Position numbers and translations under genes: made by a program. From Leptospira ilyithenensis (GTDB lineage: Bacteria > Spirochaetota > Leptospiria > Leptospirales > Leptospiraceae): DNA of 64,000 nt. Location: positions 124,001 to 188,000 of the forward strand of contig NZ_RQHV01000062.1 of assembly GCF_004771005.1 (NCBI RefSeq). The letters run 5' to 3'. How positions within the stretch are numbered: position 1 is the first letter of the stretch; each line of letters opens with the position of its first letter. The notes beneath the pieces are model-generated. The model saw only the letters and a program-made list of their open reading frames with translations. It did not search any database and was not told the origin of the DNA. Of the stretch, positions 25,160-34,374 are shown piece by piece.

Positions 25160-25891
25160 ATGAATTCTGATAATAACCAAAATCATAATATAGCAATTGT
25201 TACAGGAGCTTCTCGCGGAATCGGCCTTGCTATTTCAAAAAAACTGATCTCTCTCGGCTACTTTGTGAAAGGGATATGTAAAAATCCGGATCGCTGTGAG
25301 TTTTCCCATTCGCAATTTGTTTTGGATCGTGTGGATTTGAATGACACCAAACAAATGGAAGATTGGTTGAAGAATTTTCCCGACAAAGACAAAGTTCGTA
25401 TTTTGGTTCATAATGCGGGAGTAGGGTATTTCGCTCCTTTTGAGGAGCTGTCTTGGGAACAGATCATTGAGATGATAGGTCTTCATCTGACAGCTCCCAT
25501 GTTGATTTCAAATTATTTTTTAAGGACTTTAAAAGCAAATGAAGGCCGTATTTTTTTTATAGGATCCATTTCCGGAACCAAGGTTTCTCCTTGGGGGAGC
25601 GTATACGGTTCCACAAAGGCGGGACTCATTCATTTCGGGAGGGAATTGTTTCAGGAGCTTCGCAAATCGGGAGTTAAAGTAACGAACCTGATCCCGGATC
25701 TCACAAACACTGATTTTTTCGATCATTTATCCTTTACTACGGATGAAGACACTCGTTCTTATATTTTGCCCGAATGCATTGCGGATGCAGTAGGAACTGT
25801 ACTTTCTCAAAGAGAGGGAACTGTTTTGTCGGAACTTGTCATCCAACCGGAACGATTTAAGATCAAAAAGAAGGAGAAAGGAAAGGATTGA
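25160..25891 (+). CDS. Short-chain dehydrogenase/reductase
   Basis: This 243-residue classical SDR has cofactor motif VTGASRGIGLAIS (residues 14-26), HNAGVGYFAPF, catalytic Ser in FIGSISG and YGSTKAG carrying the Tyr and Lys. NAD(P)H-dependent oxidoreduction of an unknown carbonyl or alcohol is expected. Its ATG follows the esterase stop with no gap, so it ends the operon that starts at 21978. The Asn-rich N-terminus (NSDNNQNHN) is unusual but short. Confidence 0.9.
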   Translation: MNSDNNQNHNIAIVTGASRGIGLAISKKLISLGYFVKGICKNPDRCEFSHSQFVLDRVDLNDTKQMEDWLKNFPDKDKVRILVHNAGVGYFAPFEELSWEQIIEMIGLHLTAPMLISNYFLRTLKANEGRIFFIGSISGTKVSPWGSVYGSTKAGLIHFGRELFQELRKSGVKVTNLIPDLTNTDFFDHLSFTTDEDTRSYILPECIADAVGTVLSQREGTVLSELVIQPERFKIKKKEKGKD

Positions 25892-25914
25892 ATTAAGAAT
25901 CAAATAGAGAAAGT

Positions 25915-26430
25915 CTATTCGATCGGAGCTTCCGATACGGAACCGTCTTCACCCTCGGACGGTTCTTCTTCGTTAGATGCATCTTCCGGGGAAGTTTCTT
26001 CAGACGTATTTTCTTTCGAAGTGATTTTTTCACCATCGTCGTCTTTCTTTTTGATGGCTCTTATCTTTGAGTCCGTTTCATACAATCTTTCAATCACACG
26101 TTTCAAAAGTAAAAATAGAAACTCCGGACTTTCTTGTCCCATTTTAACGAATGTTCCGCGATTGATGATGCCCAATTTGGCATTTTCCGAAACGACAACA
26201 ATGGATGCAGATCTCGGGCTATTATTGATGATTGCCATCTCTCCGAAAAATTCTCCGGGCAGGATACTTCTCATCCTTGTATGTTTACCTTCGATGTGCT
26301 TGTAAATATCGAGCTGACCTTCAAACAAAAAGAACATAGCACCATTGGAAGGAACTCCTTCTTTGAATAGAAGTTCCCCTCGTTTGATGGTAATCATGGA
26401 AAGTTTTGCGAGTGATTCTTTAAGTCCCAT
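25915..26430 (-). CDS. Cyclic-nucleotide-binding (CRP-like) protein without DNA-binding domain
   Basis: This 171-residue protein is a single cyclic-nucleotide-binding domain (about 5-125). The phosphate-binding cassette PGEFFGEMAIINNSPRSAS contains the Glu and Arg that hold the cyclic nucleotide's ribose and phosphate. After it come a charged helix and a low-complexity acidic tail (Glu/Ser/Asp-rich, residues 135-171). There is no HTH, so it acts as a stand-alone sensor or protein partner. It overlaps the next upstream CNB gene by 11 nt. Confidence 0.9.
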   Translation of the reverse strand: MGLKESLAKLSMITIKRGELLFKEGVPSNGAMFFLFEGQLDIYKHIEGKHTRMRSILPGEFFGEMAIINNSPRSASIVVVSENAKLGIINRGTFVKMGQESPEFLFLLLKRVIERLYETDSKIRAIKKKDDDGEKITSKENTSEETSPEDASNEEEPSEGEDGSVSEAPIE

Positions 26431-26848
26431 CGGTTAACTCTTTTAGTTTTTGTTCCGCTTCGATGAGCCTTTCCACATAAGTTTGTAAGAGAGCGTAAAC
26501 AAACATGGGATTGGAATTTGCAATTTTGGTCAGATTCTGTTTGTCTAAAATCCCCAATTGGGCTCGATCTGATTCTATATATACCGTCATTGTACGCGGA
26601 TGCGCAGAGATAAGTGCGATTTCTCCGAAGAATTCTCCGGTAGTGAGTTTTCTCACTTCATGAAAGTTTTTTTGTTCGGGGTTTCCCATCCCTACGGAAA
26701 GAGTTCCGCTTAAGATGAAATACATCTTTTCGTTAGACGGCTCTCCTTCGCGCACGATAATCTCTCCTTTTTTGAAGGATTTCGTCGGAACCGTATTAAC
26801 GAAGTCGAATATATTGATTCTATTTTCTTTTCTGGGAAGGGACATCAA
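26420..26848 (-). CDS. Second cyclic-nucleotide-binding protein
   Basis: This 142-residue protein is again one cyclic-nucleotide-binding domain. The cassette is TTGEFFGEIALISAHPRTMTV with Glu and Arg conserved. A short helix ends the protein, with no output domain. It overlaps the ankyrin gene stop by 4 nt upstream and the other CNB gene by 11 nt downstream, so the three are translated in a coupled way. The two CNB proteins may form a heterodimer. Confidence 0.9.
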   Translation of the reverse strand: MMSLPRKENRINIFDFVNTVPTKSFKKGEIIVREGEPSNEKMYFILSGTLSVGMGNPEQKNFHEVRKLTTGEFFGEIALISAHPRTMTVYIESDRAQLGILDKQNLTKIANSNPMFVYALLQTYVERLIEAEQKLKELTDGT

Positions 26849-28812
26849 GCGCCACGATATATTTCTACTAGTTCAGGTATGTTTTTATCTTCGGCATATT
26901 TTAGCGGAGACTTTCCACTACTGTCATCTAAATTTGCATTACCGCCATTCAAAAGAAAAATTCTACCTAATTCTAATATGGAATCTTTTTTACCAGCATC
27001 AAATTGCAGCGCCAGTTCGGAAAGAATAGTTTTTCCTGATTTGTCAGTGAGATTTAAGTTTGCCCTTCGTTCAACTAGTAAAAGTACTAATTTTTTATAT
27101 TGTTCTGCAACTGTTGTTTCACGAGTCTGTAAAAACTTAATCACGGCCTTTCTCAATACGGTAAAACCATTATTATCGGCTGAATCCACTTCCGCGCCTT
27201 GGTTCAGTAGTAATAAAATAAGATCGCTATTGTTTCTGTTAAAAGCAATATGAAGTGCGGATAATCCTCTTTTGTTTTTTGCATTCACACTCACTCCTTT
27301 GGAGAGCAATGTTTTGACAAGTTCCTGAACGAACTTCTGATCTTTTTTATCTACTTCTTGTTTGGCAACCACCATAATGAGAGTTTCTTCTTCCGAATTC
27401 TTTTCGTTAGGGTCGGCGCTGTTTCCGAGCAATAATTTAATCGAATCCAAATCTTTTCTTTCTATGGATTCTGTAAGCAAAGACTTGCCATTACGGGAAA
27501 CATGATTGGGATTGGCTTTTTTGCTTAACAGAAGTTTGGCGGCTGTAATTTGTTTTGTTTCCAAAGCCAGTGCAAGGGGAGTCTCTCCGTTTTGAACCGT
27601 CAAACTGTCTACTGCAACATTCTTTTTCAAAAGTTCTTCGATGATTTGGCTGCTTCCTTTTTTTGCTGCAACATGGATCGGAGAATATCCTCCATCCGTT
27701 TGGATATTGAGATCAGCACCGTTTTGAATCAAAGCTACTGCAATCGGAGAACGTCCTTTTTCCAAAGCATCTTCAAGTGCCGGTTTTTTATTGGTAAATC
27801 GGATATTTAAGTTTGTTTTGAATTCGATCAGTAGTTTGGCAAGACCGAGATCGTTTTTTTCAACGGATAATTCCAAAAGTGTTTTTCCACTTTTTCCTTT
27901 CAGCTCGGTAGACAGACCTTTTCCGAAAAGCAGTTTGATTATGTTTAAATTTTTTTTGTTATAAGCGGTAAAACTAAGTGGTTCGTCATTATCATCCAGC
28001 CCGTCCCATTTGGCTCCTCTTGCAAGAAGCAATTCCACTCCCGTTTGGTAGGACTTATCAATGGAAAGTAGAAGCGGTGTGATTGTTTTGGTATCTTTCG
28101 CGTTTGCATCGGCACCTGCATCCAAAAGACTAGTGACTAGTTTTATGTTTTTCGCCTCGAGTGCCACAAACAAAGGTGTTCGACCAGTTAACTCTGGTAA
28201 GTTGACATTTGCTCCGTTTTGCAAAAGATAATTGATGGAATCCATTTTTCCTTTTTCCACTGCAAAAAACAGGGGGGATTTTCTGGGATTGTTGCGGAGG
28301 TTAACATCTGCTTTGCTTTCCACTAAGATCTTTTGAATGGAAAGATTTGCTTTCAGAACCGCGATATGCAAAGGAGTATTTCCTTCCCCGTCATAAGCAT
28401 TTGGCTCGGCACCTTTTTCTATCAGCGTTTTGATTTGGTTTGTAAATCGGGAAGTCACCAAATAATGAAGCAATGTTTTTCCGGAAAAGTCCCTTCGGTT
28501 CAGATCCGCGTTTGCACTAACCAAAGAATCAAATTGTTTTGTTTTTCCTTTCTCCACAGCCAACATCAAAAGAGTTTTGCCCTCCGTGTCCGCCGAGTTG
28601 ACATCTCCTCCTTTGGAAATGGCAGTATCAAAATCTTTTGGTGTACCTTTGAGTAAAATTTTAACCATATCCGGTCTGATTTCTTCAATGGCTTCGTTTA
28701 CATTCGGTTTTACCGATTCAAGAGAAGTGTTCGTATCTTGAGAGAGCAAGGAATTGAAACTGAAGATTAGAATGATAAGTGTTATCGTTTGTTTTATTTT
28801 TGATGTTTCCAT
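26845..28812 (-). CDS. Exported ankyrin-repeat protein
   Basis: The 655-residue protein has a signal peptide (LIILIFSFNSLLSQ) and is then almost all ankyrin repeats of about 33 residues from about residue 45 to the end (for example GKTLLMLAVEKGKTKQFD, GNTPLHIAVLKANLSIQK, GGYSPIHVAAKKGSSQIIEE). Roughly 17 repeats are visible. It is expected to be a periplasmic or surface protein-binding scaffold. It sits between an M23 peptidase gene (15 nt upstream) and two CNB genes (4 nt overlap), so envelope and cytoplasmic products share one operon. Confidence 0.9.
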   Translation of the reverse strand: METSKIKQTITLIILIFSFNSLLSQDTNTSLESVKPNVNEAIEEIRPDMVKILLKGTPKDFDTAISKGGDVNSADTEGKTLLMLAVEKGKTKQFDSLVSANADLNRRDFSGKTLLHYLVTSRFTNQIKTLIEKGAEPNAYDGEGNTPLHIAVLKANLSIQKILVESKADVNLRNNPRKSPLFFAVEKGKMDSINYLLQNGANVNLPELTGRTPLFVALEAKNIKLVTSLLDAGADANAKDTKTITPLLLSIDKSYQTGVELLLARGAKWDGLDDNDEPLSFTAYNKKNLNIIKLLFGKGLSTELKGKSGKTLLELSVEKNDLGLAKLLIEFKTNLNIRFTNKKPALEDALEKGRSPIAVALIQNGADLNIQTDGGYSPIHVAAKKGSSQIIEELLKKNVAVDSLTVQNGETPLALALETKQITAAKLLLSKKANPNHVSRNGKSLLTESIERKDLDSIKLLLGNSADPNEKNSEEETLIMVVAKQEVDKKDQKFVQELVKTLLSKGVSVNAKNKRGLSALHIAFNRNNSDLILLLLNQGAEVDSADNNGFTVLRKAVIKFLQTRETTVAEQYKKLVLLLVERRANLNLTDKSGKTILSELALQFDAGKKDSILELGRIFLLNGGNANLDDSSGKSPLKYAEDKNIPELVEIYRGA

Positions 28813-28827
28813 TTTTTCTTTTCTTTA

Positions 28828-30543
28828 TTATTTTGGTAAGTAGGCGCCAGGATCTAACGCTTGTTGTTGTGGTCCTTTTCTGACTTCAAAATGTAGATGA
28901 GGTCCTGTTGATTTTCCAGTGTTTCCCACTTCTCCGATGACATCACCGGAACGAACCACATCCCCTTCTGCGATTTTTCTTTGGTTTTGATGTGCGTAAT
29001 AAGTATAAACGTTATTTTTGTGGCTGAGAATGGTTAACACTCCGTAACCGCCGGCAGTTGTAATTGTCTTCCATACTTTCCCGTCGCTCACTGCCCGAAT
29101 CGCCGTGCCAACCGGTGCGGGTAAGTCCACACCCGAATGGAAAGCACCTACTTTACCAGTGACAGGATCAACTCTGGTCCCGAAGTTCGAGGACACATAA
29201 CGGTCGTTATCAATCGGGATTTGAAAGTATTTGGAAATATCGTCGTTATCCACCAATTGACCTTTGTCTTTGGAGACAAATCCTCCGAACACCCAACCTT
29301 CCCATTGGTCGTCCCAGTTTACGTAAATCCATTTGGAGCGGGTACCTCCGATGGTTTCTATTTCATTTTTAGCATCTATGATTTTTAGTTTTTCATCCCC
29401 CGCGATGGATGCGATAACGGTTCCGTATTCATTCGGTTCATCCCGTAAACGCAAACTTGCCGCACGAACATATCGTTTTTCGCCTGGTTTCAGTTCGTCG
29501 GGATTTTCCTCGGGGAAAGATGGGAAGTCCGAATTGGAACTGGAATCGTAACTTTGTACTTCGGAAGAACTTAAGTATCCACCGAACACCCAACCTTTTT
29601 GGTATCCGTTTTCCACTTGGTGCCAAGCGGAAGAAATTCCGTCGATATTATCTTCGTAATTTGTGGATTGAATGACTGTGATTTTGATTCCTTTGGTAAG
29701 TCTGTCTACGATATAGGAATTCACTTCCGGGTTTTCACGAACATTAAGAGAACCCGCATTCACCCAAAAAAATTTACCTTTTAGTTTGTCTGTGGTTTTC
29801 GGTTCCGGTTCCAAGTTTACCGTTTCGGTTACACTGATTTGTTCTTTTCCGGGTATTTCGGTAAACTCAGGAACATTTTCCGTCATTTCTCCCGTAACAG
29901 GATCAAAGAACGGTTGTTCTGCGGCCCTGGATTTTTTGGAAATTTTTAGGTTTTCAGGAAATGCAAAGGCTCTAGTAGAAGGAGGTTTCAGACTTGCCAG
30001 TTTTTTTTCAGGAGAGTCTTCTTTGGAAATTGCAACGGAAGACAGATATTCGGAAGGAATATAACCTTCTTTCTTCGAATTCGTTCTCACTAAACACCAG
30101 TTTGGTTGATCTTTCTTTTCCGGGCCGTCGTTTTTCAAAACCAAAACCACTTCTATTTTTTCCCCTCGGGAAAGTTTGGTGTCCGTATTGAATTTGGGGA
30201 TAACACTTGGCTCTGATTTCAAGAGATAAGCTTCGCTGGAGTAGGCAAAAATGGACTTCGCTTTTTTTGTTTGTCCGCCGGGGGATTCGTTATGTTCAAT
30301 TACATCGCGGGCAAGGCTCGGATCCACCGGCAACTCTTCGAAATTGAGGCCGGGATAACGATCTTTCAGTTTGGAATAGAATTGGTAGTACTTTGCCAGT
30401 ATCTTTTCTCTATTGGCTTTGTCTTTTTGCAAAAGCGCGTCTTGTTTGTCTTTTGCTTTGTTGTCTAAGGAGCTTTGCGCGAGTAATGGGAAACAAGTGA
30501 TCAGAAAAACAACTAAGCTTAGTATTTTGGTTTTTTTGTGCAT
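28828..30543 (-). CDS. M23 family metallopeptidase with SH3 domains
   Basis: The 571-residue exported protein has a signal peptide (LVVFLITCFPLLAQ), three SH3-like modules (about 100-165, 255-325, 355-425; for example LNVRENPEVNSYIVDRL and LRLRDEPNEYGTVIAS), and a C-terminal LytM/M23 domain. The zinc ligands are visible: HSGVDLPAPVG (His, Asp) and HLHFEVR (His-x-His). Such enzymes cut peptidoglycan cross-links; intact metal ligands suggest it is active. It heads the operon with the ankyrin and CNB genes. Confidence 0.93.
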   Translation of the reverse strand: MHKKTKILSLVVFLITCFPLLAQSSLDNKAKDKQDALLQKDKANREKILAKYYQFYSKLKDRYPGLNFEELPVDPSLARDVIEHNESPGGQTKKAKSIFAYSSEAYLLKSEPSVIPKFNTDTKLSRGEKIEVVLVLKNDGPEKKDQPNWCLVRTNSKKEGYIPSEYLSSVAISKEDSPEKKLASLKPPSTRAFAFPENLKISKKSRAAEQPFFDPVTGEMTENVPEFTEIPGKEQISVTETVNLEPEPKTTDKLKGKFFWVNAGSLNVRENPEVNSYIVDRLTKGIKITVIQSTNYEDNIDGISSAWHQVENGYQKGWVFGGYLSSSEVQSYDSSSNSDFPSFPEENPDELKPGEKRYVRAASLRLRDEPNEYGTVIASIAGDEKLKIIDAKNEIETIGGTRSKWIYVNWDDQWEGWVFGGFVSKDKGQLVDNDDISKYFQIPIDNDRYVSSNFGTRVDPVTGKVGAFHSGVDLPAPVGTAIRAVSDGKVWKTITTAGGYGVLTILSHKNNVYTYYAHQNQRKIAEGDVVRSGDVIGEVGNTGKSTGPHLHFEVRKGPQQQALDPGAYLPK

Positions 30544-30620
30544 TCCATCCTCGTCTTTTTCCTAAGAAATTTAGTGAAATTTAGGATTTGGTCAAGGTTT
30601 TTTGGGTTTCAGAACCTTCT

Positions 30621-31139
30621 TTACTCTTCTTCCGGAAGAAGAGGTGTGAGAAAAAAAGAGATAAATTCCAATTTTCCCCTCATAGAAGACTTTTCATAGA
30701 TGGATGCGGTTTGGTTTTCCACGGTTCTCAGGCTTTTCCCGCGAACTCCTGCGATTTGTTGGTGGGAAAAGCCCCGTAAAATCAGAACTGCAATTGCCTT
30801 TTCCGTATCAGTCAGTTTCCATTCATTCATTTGTTGGTTTGCTTCTTTCCAGAAGTTCATCTCCGGCCCTTTTAGAATCCGGTTGGTTCTTTTTAAGTCG
30901 TAGATCACCACTTTGGCTTGGTTGTTTTCCCCCGCCTCTTGCTTTAGCTCTTTGTAGAGTATAAAGATGGTAAGAAAGGAAGAGATCGCGATCAAAGTTT
31001 CGAAGCTGGCAATAAAAACCCGGTAACGATCGAAAATGTCAGGGGGATTGGTCAGAGTGTAGGCTTCTTGAATGATCCAGAGAATGAGAGAGATTCCGTA
31101 GAACCAGAGGAATAAAATTCTATATTTACGGTGATTCAT
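30621..31139 (-). CDS. Membrane-anchored LuxR-type transcription regulator
   Basis: This 172-residue protein has two membrane helices (about 8-26 and 42-62), a short linker helix and a C-terminal LuxR/GerE HTH (about 108-160): LTDTEKAIAVLILRGFSHQQ, IAGVRGKSLRTVENQTASIY. DNA binding from the membrane is expected. The N-terminus is not a known sensor domain. It is divergent from an ankyrin lipoprotein gene across a 165-nt region with a palindrome and direct repeats that could be its target. Confidence 0.85.
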   Translation of the reverse strand: MNHRKYRILFLWFYGISLILWIIQEAYTLTNPPDIFDRYRVFIASFETLIAISSFLTIFILYKELKQEAGENNQAKVVIYDLKRTNRILKGPEMNFWKEANQQMNEWKLTDTEKAIAVLILRGFSHQQIAGVRGKSLRTVENQTASIYEKSSMRGKLEFISFFLTPLLPEEE

Positions 31140-31203
31140 TGGTAATTGTATTATCTATGGGAACCAAACTATTAACGCAAGGAATTTAACTTCTAGGTGT
31201 ATT

Positions 31204-31278
31204 CCGCAATTGCGGGGAACACTTATACCCTCGTTTTTAGTGGGTTCCCACATTTGCGGATAACCTCCATTTGCAGAT
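31204..31278. promoter_or_regulatory. Palindrome and direct repeats between divergent luxR-type and ankyrin genes
   Basis: CCGCAATTGCGG (31204-31215) is a perfect 12-bp palindrome. CATTTGCGGAT (31251-31261) and CATTTGCAGAT (31268-31278) are near-identical 11-mers 17 nt apart, and share the TTGCGG core with the palindrome. The last lies 26 nt before the plus-strand ATG (31305). These are plausible regulator binding sites. Confidence 0.5.
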
Positions 31279-31304
31279 GAGGTTTTTTTTGAGATACTGA
31301 GAGC

Positions 31305-31772
31305 ATGAAACGAACCGCTCTGGGTACTTTGCTGATTTTTCTGGTGATCGGATGTGCAACATTTCCCGACCAGGGAAGGAACTACCGTTATAACAATTTC
31401 TACTTTCAGGTCGCACAAGGGAATGTGGAAAGAGTTCGGGAAATCCTGCGGACGGGCCAGAATCCGAATATCCCTGAAGACACATTCGATCAGATGACTC
31501 CTCTTATGATCGCTTCGAAAGAAGGTCATCATAATGTAGTTCATGTATTATTGACTTATAAAGCAAATCCAAATCTAAAATCCAGAAACGGGCACACTGC
31601 ACTTATGATGGCAGCATACAACCGTTATCCTAAGGTTGTGGAATACTTGCTAGACGCCGGTGCCGATCCCAATTTGAAATCCGAGGCGGGTCATACCGCG
31701 CTTTCCGAGATCCAACAAAGTGAAAAGGAAACAATCATCCACTTACTCAAATCCAAGGGCGCGGTTGAATGA
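31305..31772 (+). CDS. Ankyrin-repeat lipoprotein
   Basis: This 155-residue protein has a clear lipobox (IFLVIGCATF, Cys17) and then about three and a half ankyrin repeats (QMTPLMIASKEGHHNVVHVL, GHTALMMAAYNRYPKVVEYL, GHTALSEIQQSEKETIIHLL). It should be a membrane-tethered protein-binding module. It is followed 1 nt later by a Cys-rich lipoprotein gene, with a terminator after that. Confidence 0.9.
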   Translation: MKRTALGTLLIFLVIGCATFPDQGRNYRYNNFYFQVAQGNVERVREILRTGQNPNIPEDTFDQMTPLMIASKEGHHNVVHVLLTYKANPNLKSRNGHTALMMAAYNRYPKVVEYLLDAGADPNLKSEAGHTALSEIQQSEKETIIHLLKSKGAVE

Positions 31773-31773
31773 T

Positions 31774-32112
31774 ATGAAACGACCGATGATTTATTTCGTA
31801 ACGTTCCTTGGTTTTGCCTTCTTTGGAAATTGCGGCAATGTAAAGAGTCGATCTTCCTGTTTGAATCAATGTGCCTCGGAACAATTGATATGCGGTCTGG
31901 TTTCACATCAACAGAATGTGAGTTCGGGAAGTTCCTTTGTTACCTGTCTTGCCGTTTATAATCTATGCGAATCGAAATGCGGAGGCACAACAACGGGCAC
32001 CACTCGAACAACGAGAACCAGCTCCAGTTCCGGTAGGGGAAGTTCTTCCGGCGGCGGTTCCGGGGGAGGTAGTAGCAGTGGTGGAGGGGGCCACGGAGGA
32101 AGCGGGCATTGA
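31774..32112 (+). CDS. Cys-rich lipoprotein with Ser/Gly tail
   Basis: This 112-residue protein starts at ATG 31774, 1 nt after the ankyrin lipoprotein stop. The lipobox is FAFFGNCGN. The middle holds four or more Cys (SCLNQCASEQLICG, TCLAVYNLCESKCGG), likely in disulphides. The last 40 residues are a Ser/Gly/Thr-rich flexible tail ending GGGGHGGSGH, with His residues that may bind metal. No family is recognised. Confidence 0.7.
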   Translation: MKRPMIYFVTFLGFAFFGNCGNVKSRSSCLNQCASEQLICGLVSHQQNVSSGSSFVTCLAVYNLCESKCGGTTTGTTRTTRTSSSSGRGSSSGGGSGGGSSSGGGGHGGSGH

Positions 32113-32185
32113 TCTTGAACGGATAGATCTGTTGTTATTTGAAACTTGAATTTTTGTTTCTATACAAATCTTTTCCACCTCTTTC

Positions 32186-32229
32186 CTGTTGGCAGTAAGC
32201 ACCTGTTTGCTGCCAACAGAATTTTTTTA
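32186..32229 (+). terminator. Rho-independent terminator
   Basis: CTGTTGGCAG (32186-32195) and CTGCCAACAG (32210-32219) form a perfect 10-bp stem with a 14-nt loop, followed by AATTTTTTT. It lies 74 nt after the Cys-rich lipoprotein gene and ends the two-gene operon. Confidence 0.88.
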
Positions 32230-32280
32230 GCAATCCGACAAACTCTTTGTGATCTCTGAAAAACCATCCCGATGGACGGA

Positions 32281-34368
32281 TTATCCGGTCTGCCTATAGA
32301 TGATTTTTGCTCCGATTTTTAAATTCTTATACAAATCAAAGAATTGTTCGTTGGGAACAACACCTTCTCCGTCCCTTGAGAATTCGGGACGTAATGCTTT
32401 CAAATAATACATTCCCATCTCACCCTTGTTTTTGGCGGATACCTTGCCTCTGTACTCGCAAACAAAGAATCGTTTTACTTTTTCATAAGTTTTTTCCGAG
32501 AGATTGACTTCACCCGGTGTGCTGCTGCTTTCCATACGGCTTGCAATATTTACGGTATCTCCCCAAACATCGTAAGCGAATTTTGTTTTGCCCACCACCC
32601 CTGCAACAACCGATCCCGTATGAATTCCGATCCGTATTTCCCAAAATGGTTGACCTAACATTTCTTTTACGATTTTCACCTGATTCATAAAAGATTTGAT
32701 TTCCATGGCAAAAAGACAGGCGTCGACCGGATGGGTGAAATTCCCTTGAGGAATACCTCCTGCTGCCATATAGGAATCCCCGATTGTTTTCAATTTTTCA
32801 AAATTATGACGGACAGCTATATCATCGAATTGGGAAAAACAAGCGTCTAACTGTTGTATTAGATCTTCGGGGGAGAGGGATTCCGCCGCATTTGTGAAAT
32901 TTTTAAAATCCGTGAATAGAATCGTGGCCGACTCGTATTCCATCGGTATGACTTCTCCTTTTTCCATTAACTCTTCCGCAAGTTCTCCTGGCAGAATGTT
33001 TTTCAGAAAATGGATGGTTCTTTCTTTTTCCGATTCCAAGTCGCTCATAAGATTGGCGTTATGAATGGAACCTGCTATCTGTTCGCAAAAAGAATTGATT
33101 TCAAAAAATTCGTCTTTGTTCCAATCGGAGCCTTTGGTAAGTCTTGTAACGCAGATGATTCCTATGGTTTGATTTTGAACTACCAAGGGGATTTGCGCAA
33201 AATTATCAAGATTGAAGGCATCGATGATTCTTTTATCATAACCGGAAAACAAATTGTCCGAGGATTGGATCCGCTTCAGATAAACCGGTTTTTTCTTTTC
33301 ATAGGTTCTGAATAAAGATCCTGACTCTTTGGAAAGAGGTGCGGAAAAATTGCGAAGGAAATTGGTAACCAAAAGTCCTTTATTGAATATCTCCTTGGAA
33401 AAAACATAAGGCATCAGTTTTTTCTTTTTTTTGTCAGTCAGTAAAATAAATCCTAGCTCAACCCTATGATTGGATTTGAGAAATAAAAAAGCTTCCGTGA
33501 TGATATCATCTATCTTGTTATGCGAGTTGATTTTGCGGATGGATTTGTAAAGTAGTTCCAACTTTTGTCTGTTGGTTTCCAAAATCTGTTTTTCATTTTG
33601 AATCTTTTTGTTTTTGTCGGCAAGTTCGATGATTAAAAATCCTGATTCGATGGAACCTGCAACATAATCTCCGATGATTTTGATTTGATTTTGTTCTTGG
33701 GTGGATAGCTTCAAATTGCCCGAATAATCCAGAAGATCGAGAGTTCCTATGAAGTTTTGGCGCAAAAACAAAGGCACAATGAATAAGGATCTTAGATTTA
33801 CGGAATTTTTATTTTCCAACTCGACTCCTTTGGTATCGTATTTGTTTAAGTCTTCTATAAAAAAAGTCCGTTTTCTTTTCCAGGCGTAAGCATGGGCATA
33901 ATAAGTGACTGTTTCGTTCGTGACTTTGATTCTTCTTGAGCGGATTCCTTCCCGAAGGTTCTCTTCTATTTCTTCAGGAAAATTAGAGTCGTAAAACACC
34001 AGTTCGTTTGTATCTTTTTCGAATATATAAAGAACGTAGTGAGGGACTTTGTATTTGTCCCGAAAATAACGGGCTAGCAAGACTAAAATTTCCTTTAAGT
34101 GGCGACAGGCGTTGATCTCTCTCAATAAAGAATCCAAATCTGTCAGTTGGGAATAAGACCGATAGAGTTTGTCCGAAAACTGGTCGGATTGGGATTTTAT
34201 ATCATATATTTCCTTCTTTTTCGAAGCGATCGTATGTTCCAATTCGGAAATTGTAATTTTGTATTGATTGATCTCTTTGTCCCGAGCGGATAAAATTTTA
34301 TAAATGCGAAAGAGCAAATAAAATATAACTAAAATCCCTAAAGCGGCAGCGGCTAAAAATTCAATCAT
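32281..34368 (-). CDS. Class III adenylate/guanylate cyclase with two GAF domains
   Basis: The 695-residue protein has one N-terminal membrane helix (about 5-25), a coiled coil (30-70), two GAF domains (about 75-245 and 270-440) and a class III cyclase domain (about 475-650). Catalytic residues are intact: first metal Asp in ILFTDFKNFT, second in KTIGDSYMAAGG, base-binding Lys in FEKLKTIGD with Asp in VWGDTVNIA, and the Asn and Arg of NIASRMES. The Lys/Asp pair points to ATP as substrate, giving cAMP. It follows the pseudo-cyclase gene by 6 nt. Confidence 0.92.
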   Translation of the reverse strand: MIEFLAAAALGILVIFYLLFRIYKILSARDKEINQYKITISELEHTIASKKKEIYDIKSQSDQFSDKLYRSYSQLTDLDSLLREINACRHLKEILVLLARYFRDKYKVPHYVLYIFEKDTNELVFYDSNFPEEIEENLREGIRSRRIKVTNETVTYYAHAYAWKRKRTFFIEDLNKYDTKGVELENKNSVNLRSLFIVPLFLRQNFIGTLDLLDYSGNLKLSTQEQNQIKIIGDYVAGSIESGFLIIELADKNKKIQNEKQILETNRQKLELLYKSIRKINSHNKIDDIITEAFLFLKSNHRVELGFILLTDKKKKKLMPYVFSKEIFNKGLLVTNFLRNFSAPLSKESGSLFRTYEKKKPVYLKRIQSSDNLFSGYDKRIIDAFNLDNFAQIPLVVQNQTIGIICVTRLTKGSDWNKDEFFEINSFCEQIAGSIHNANLMSDLESEKERTIHFLKNILPGELAEELMEKGEVIPMEYESATILFTDFKNFTNAAESLSPEDLIQQLDACFSQFDDIAVRHNFEKLKTIGDSYMAAGGIPQGNFTHPVDACLFAMEIKSFMNQVKIVKEMLGQPFWEIRIGIHTGSVVAGVVGKTKFAYDVWGDTVNIASRMESSSTPGEVNLSEKTYEKVKRFFVCEYRGKVSAKNKGEMGMYYLKALRPEFSRDGEGVVPNEQFFDLYKNLKIGAKIIYRQTG

Positions 34369-34374
34369 ATCGAT

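Noticed and set aside
26845..28812. Ankyrin repeats as a tandem DNA repeat or CRISPR
   Set aside because: The repeats are conserved only at protein level; DNA copies differ and have no uniform spacers.
31937..32149. Second frame across the Ser/Gly-rich lipoprotein tail
   Set aside because: It is a by-product of the repetitive GGC/AGC codons; the lipoprotein frame has a signal peptide and start site.
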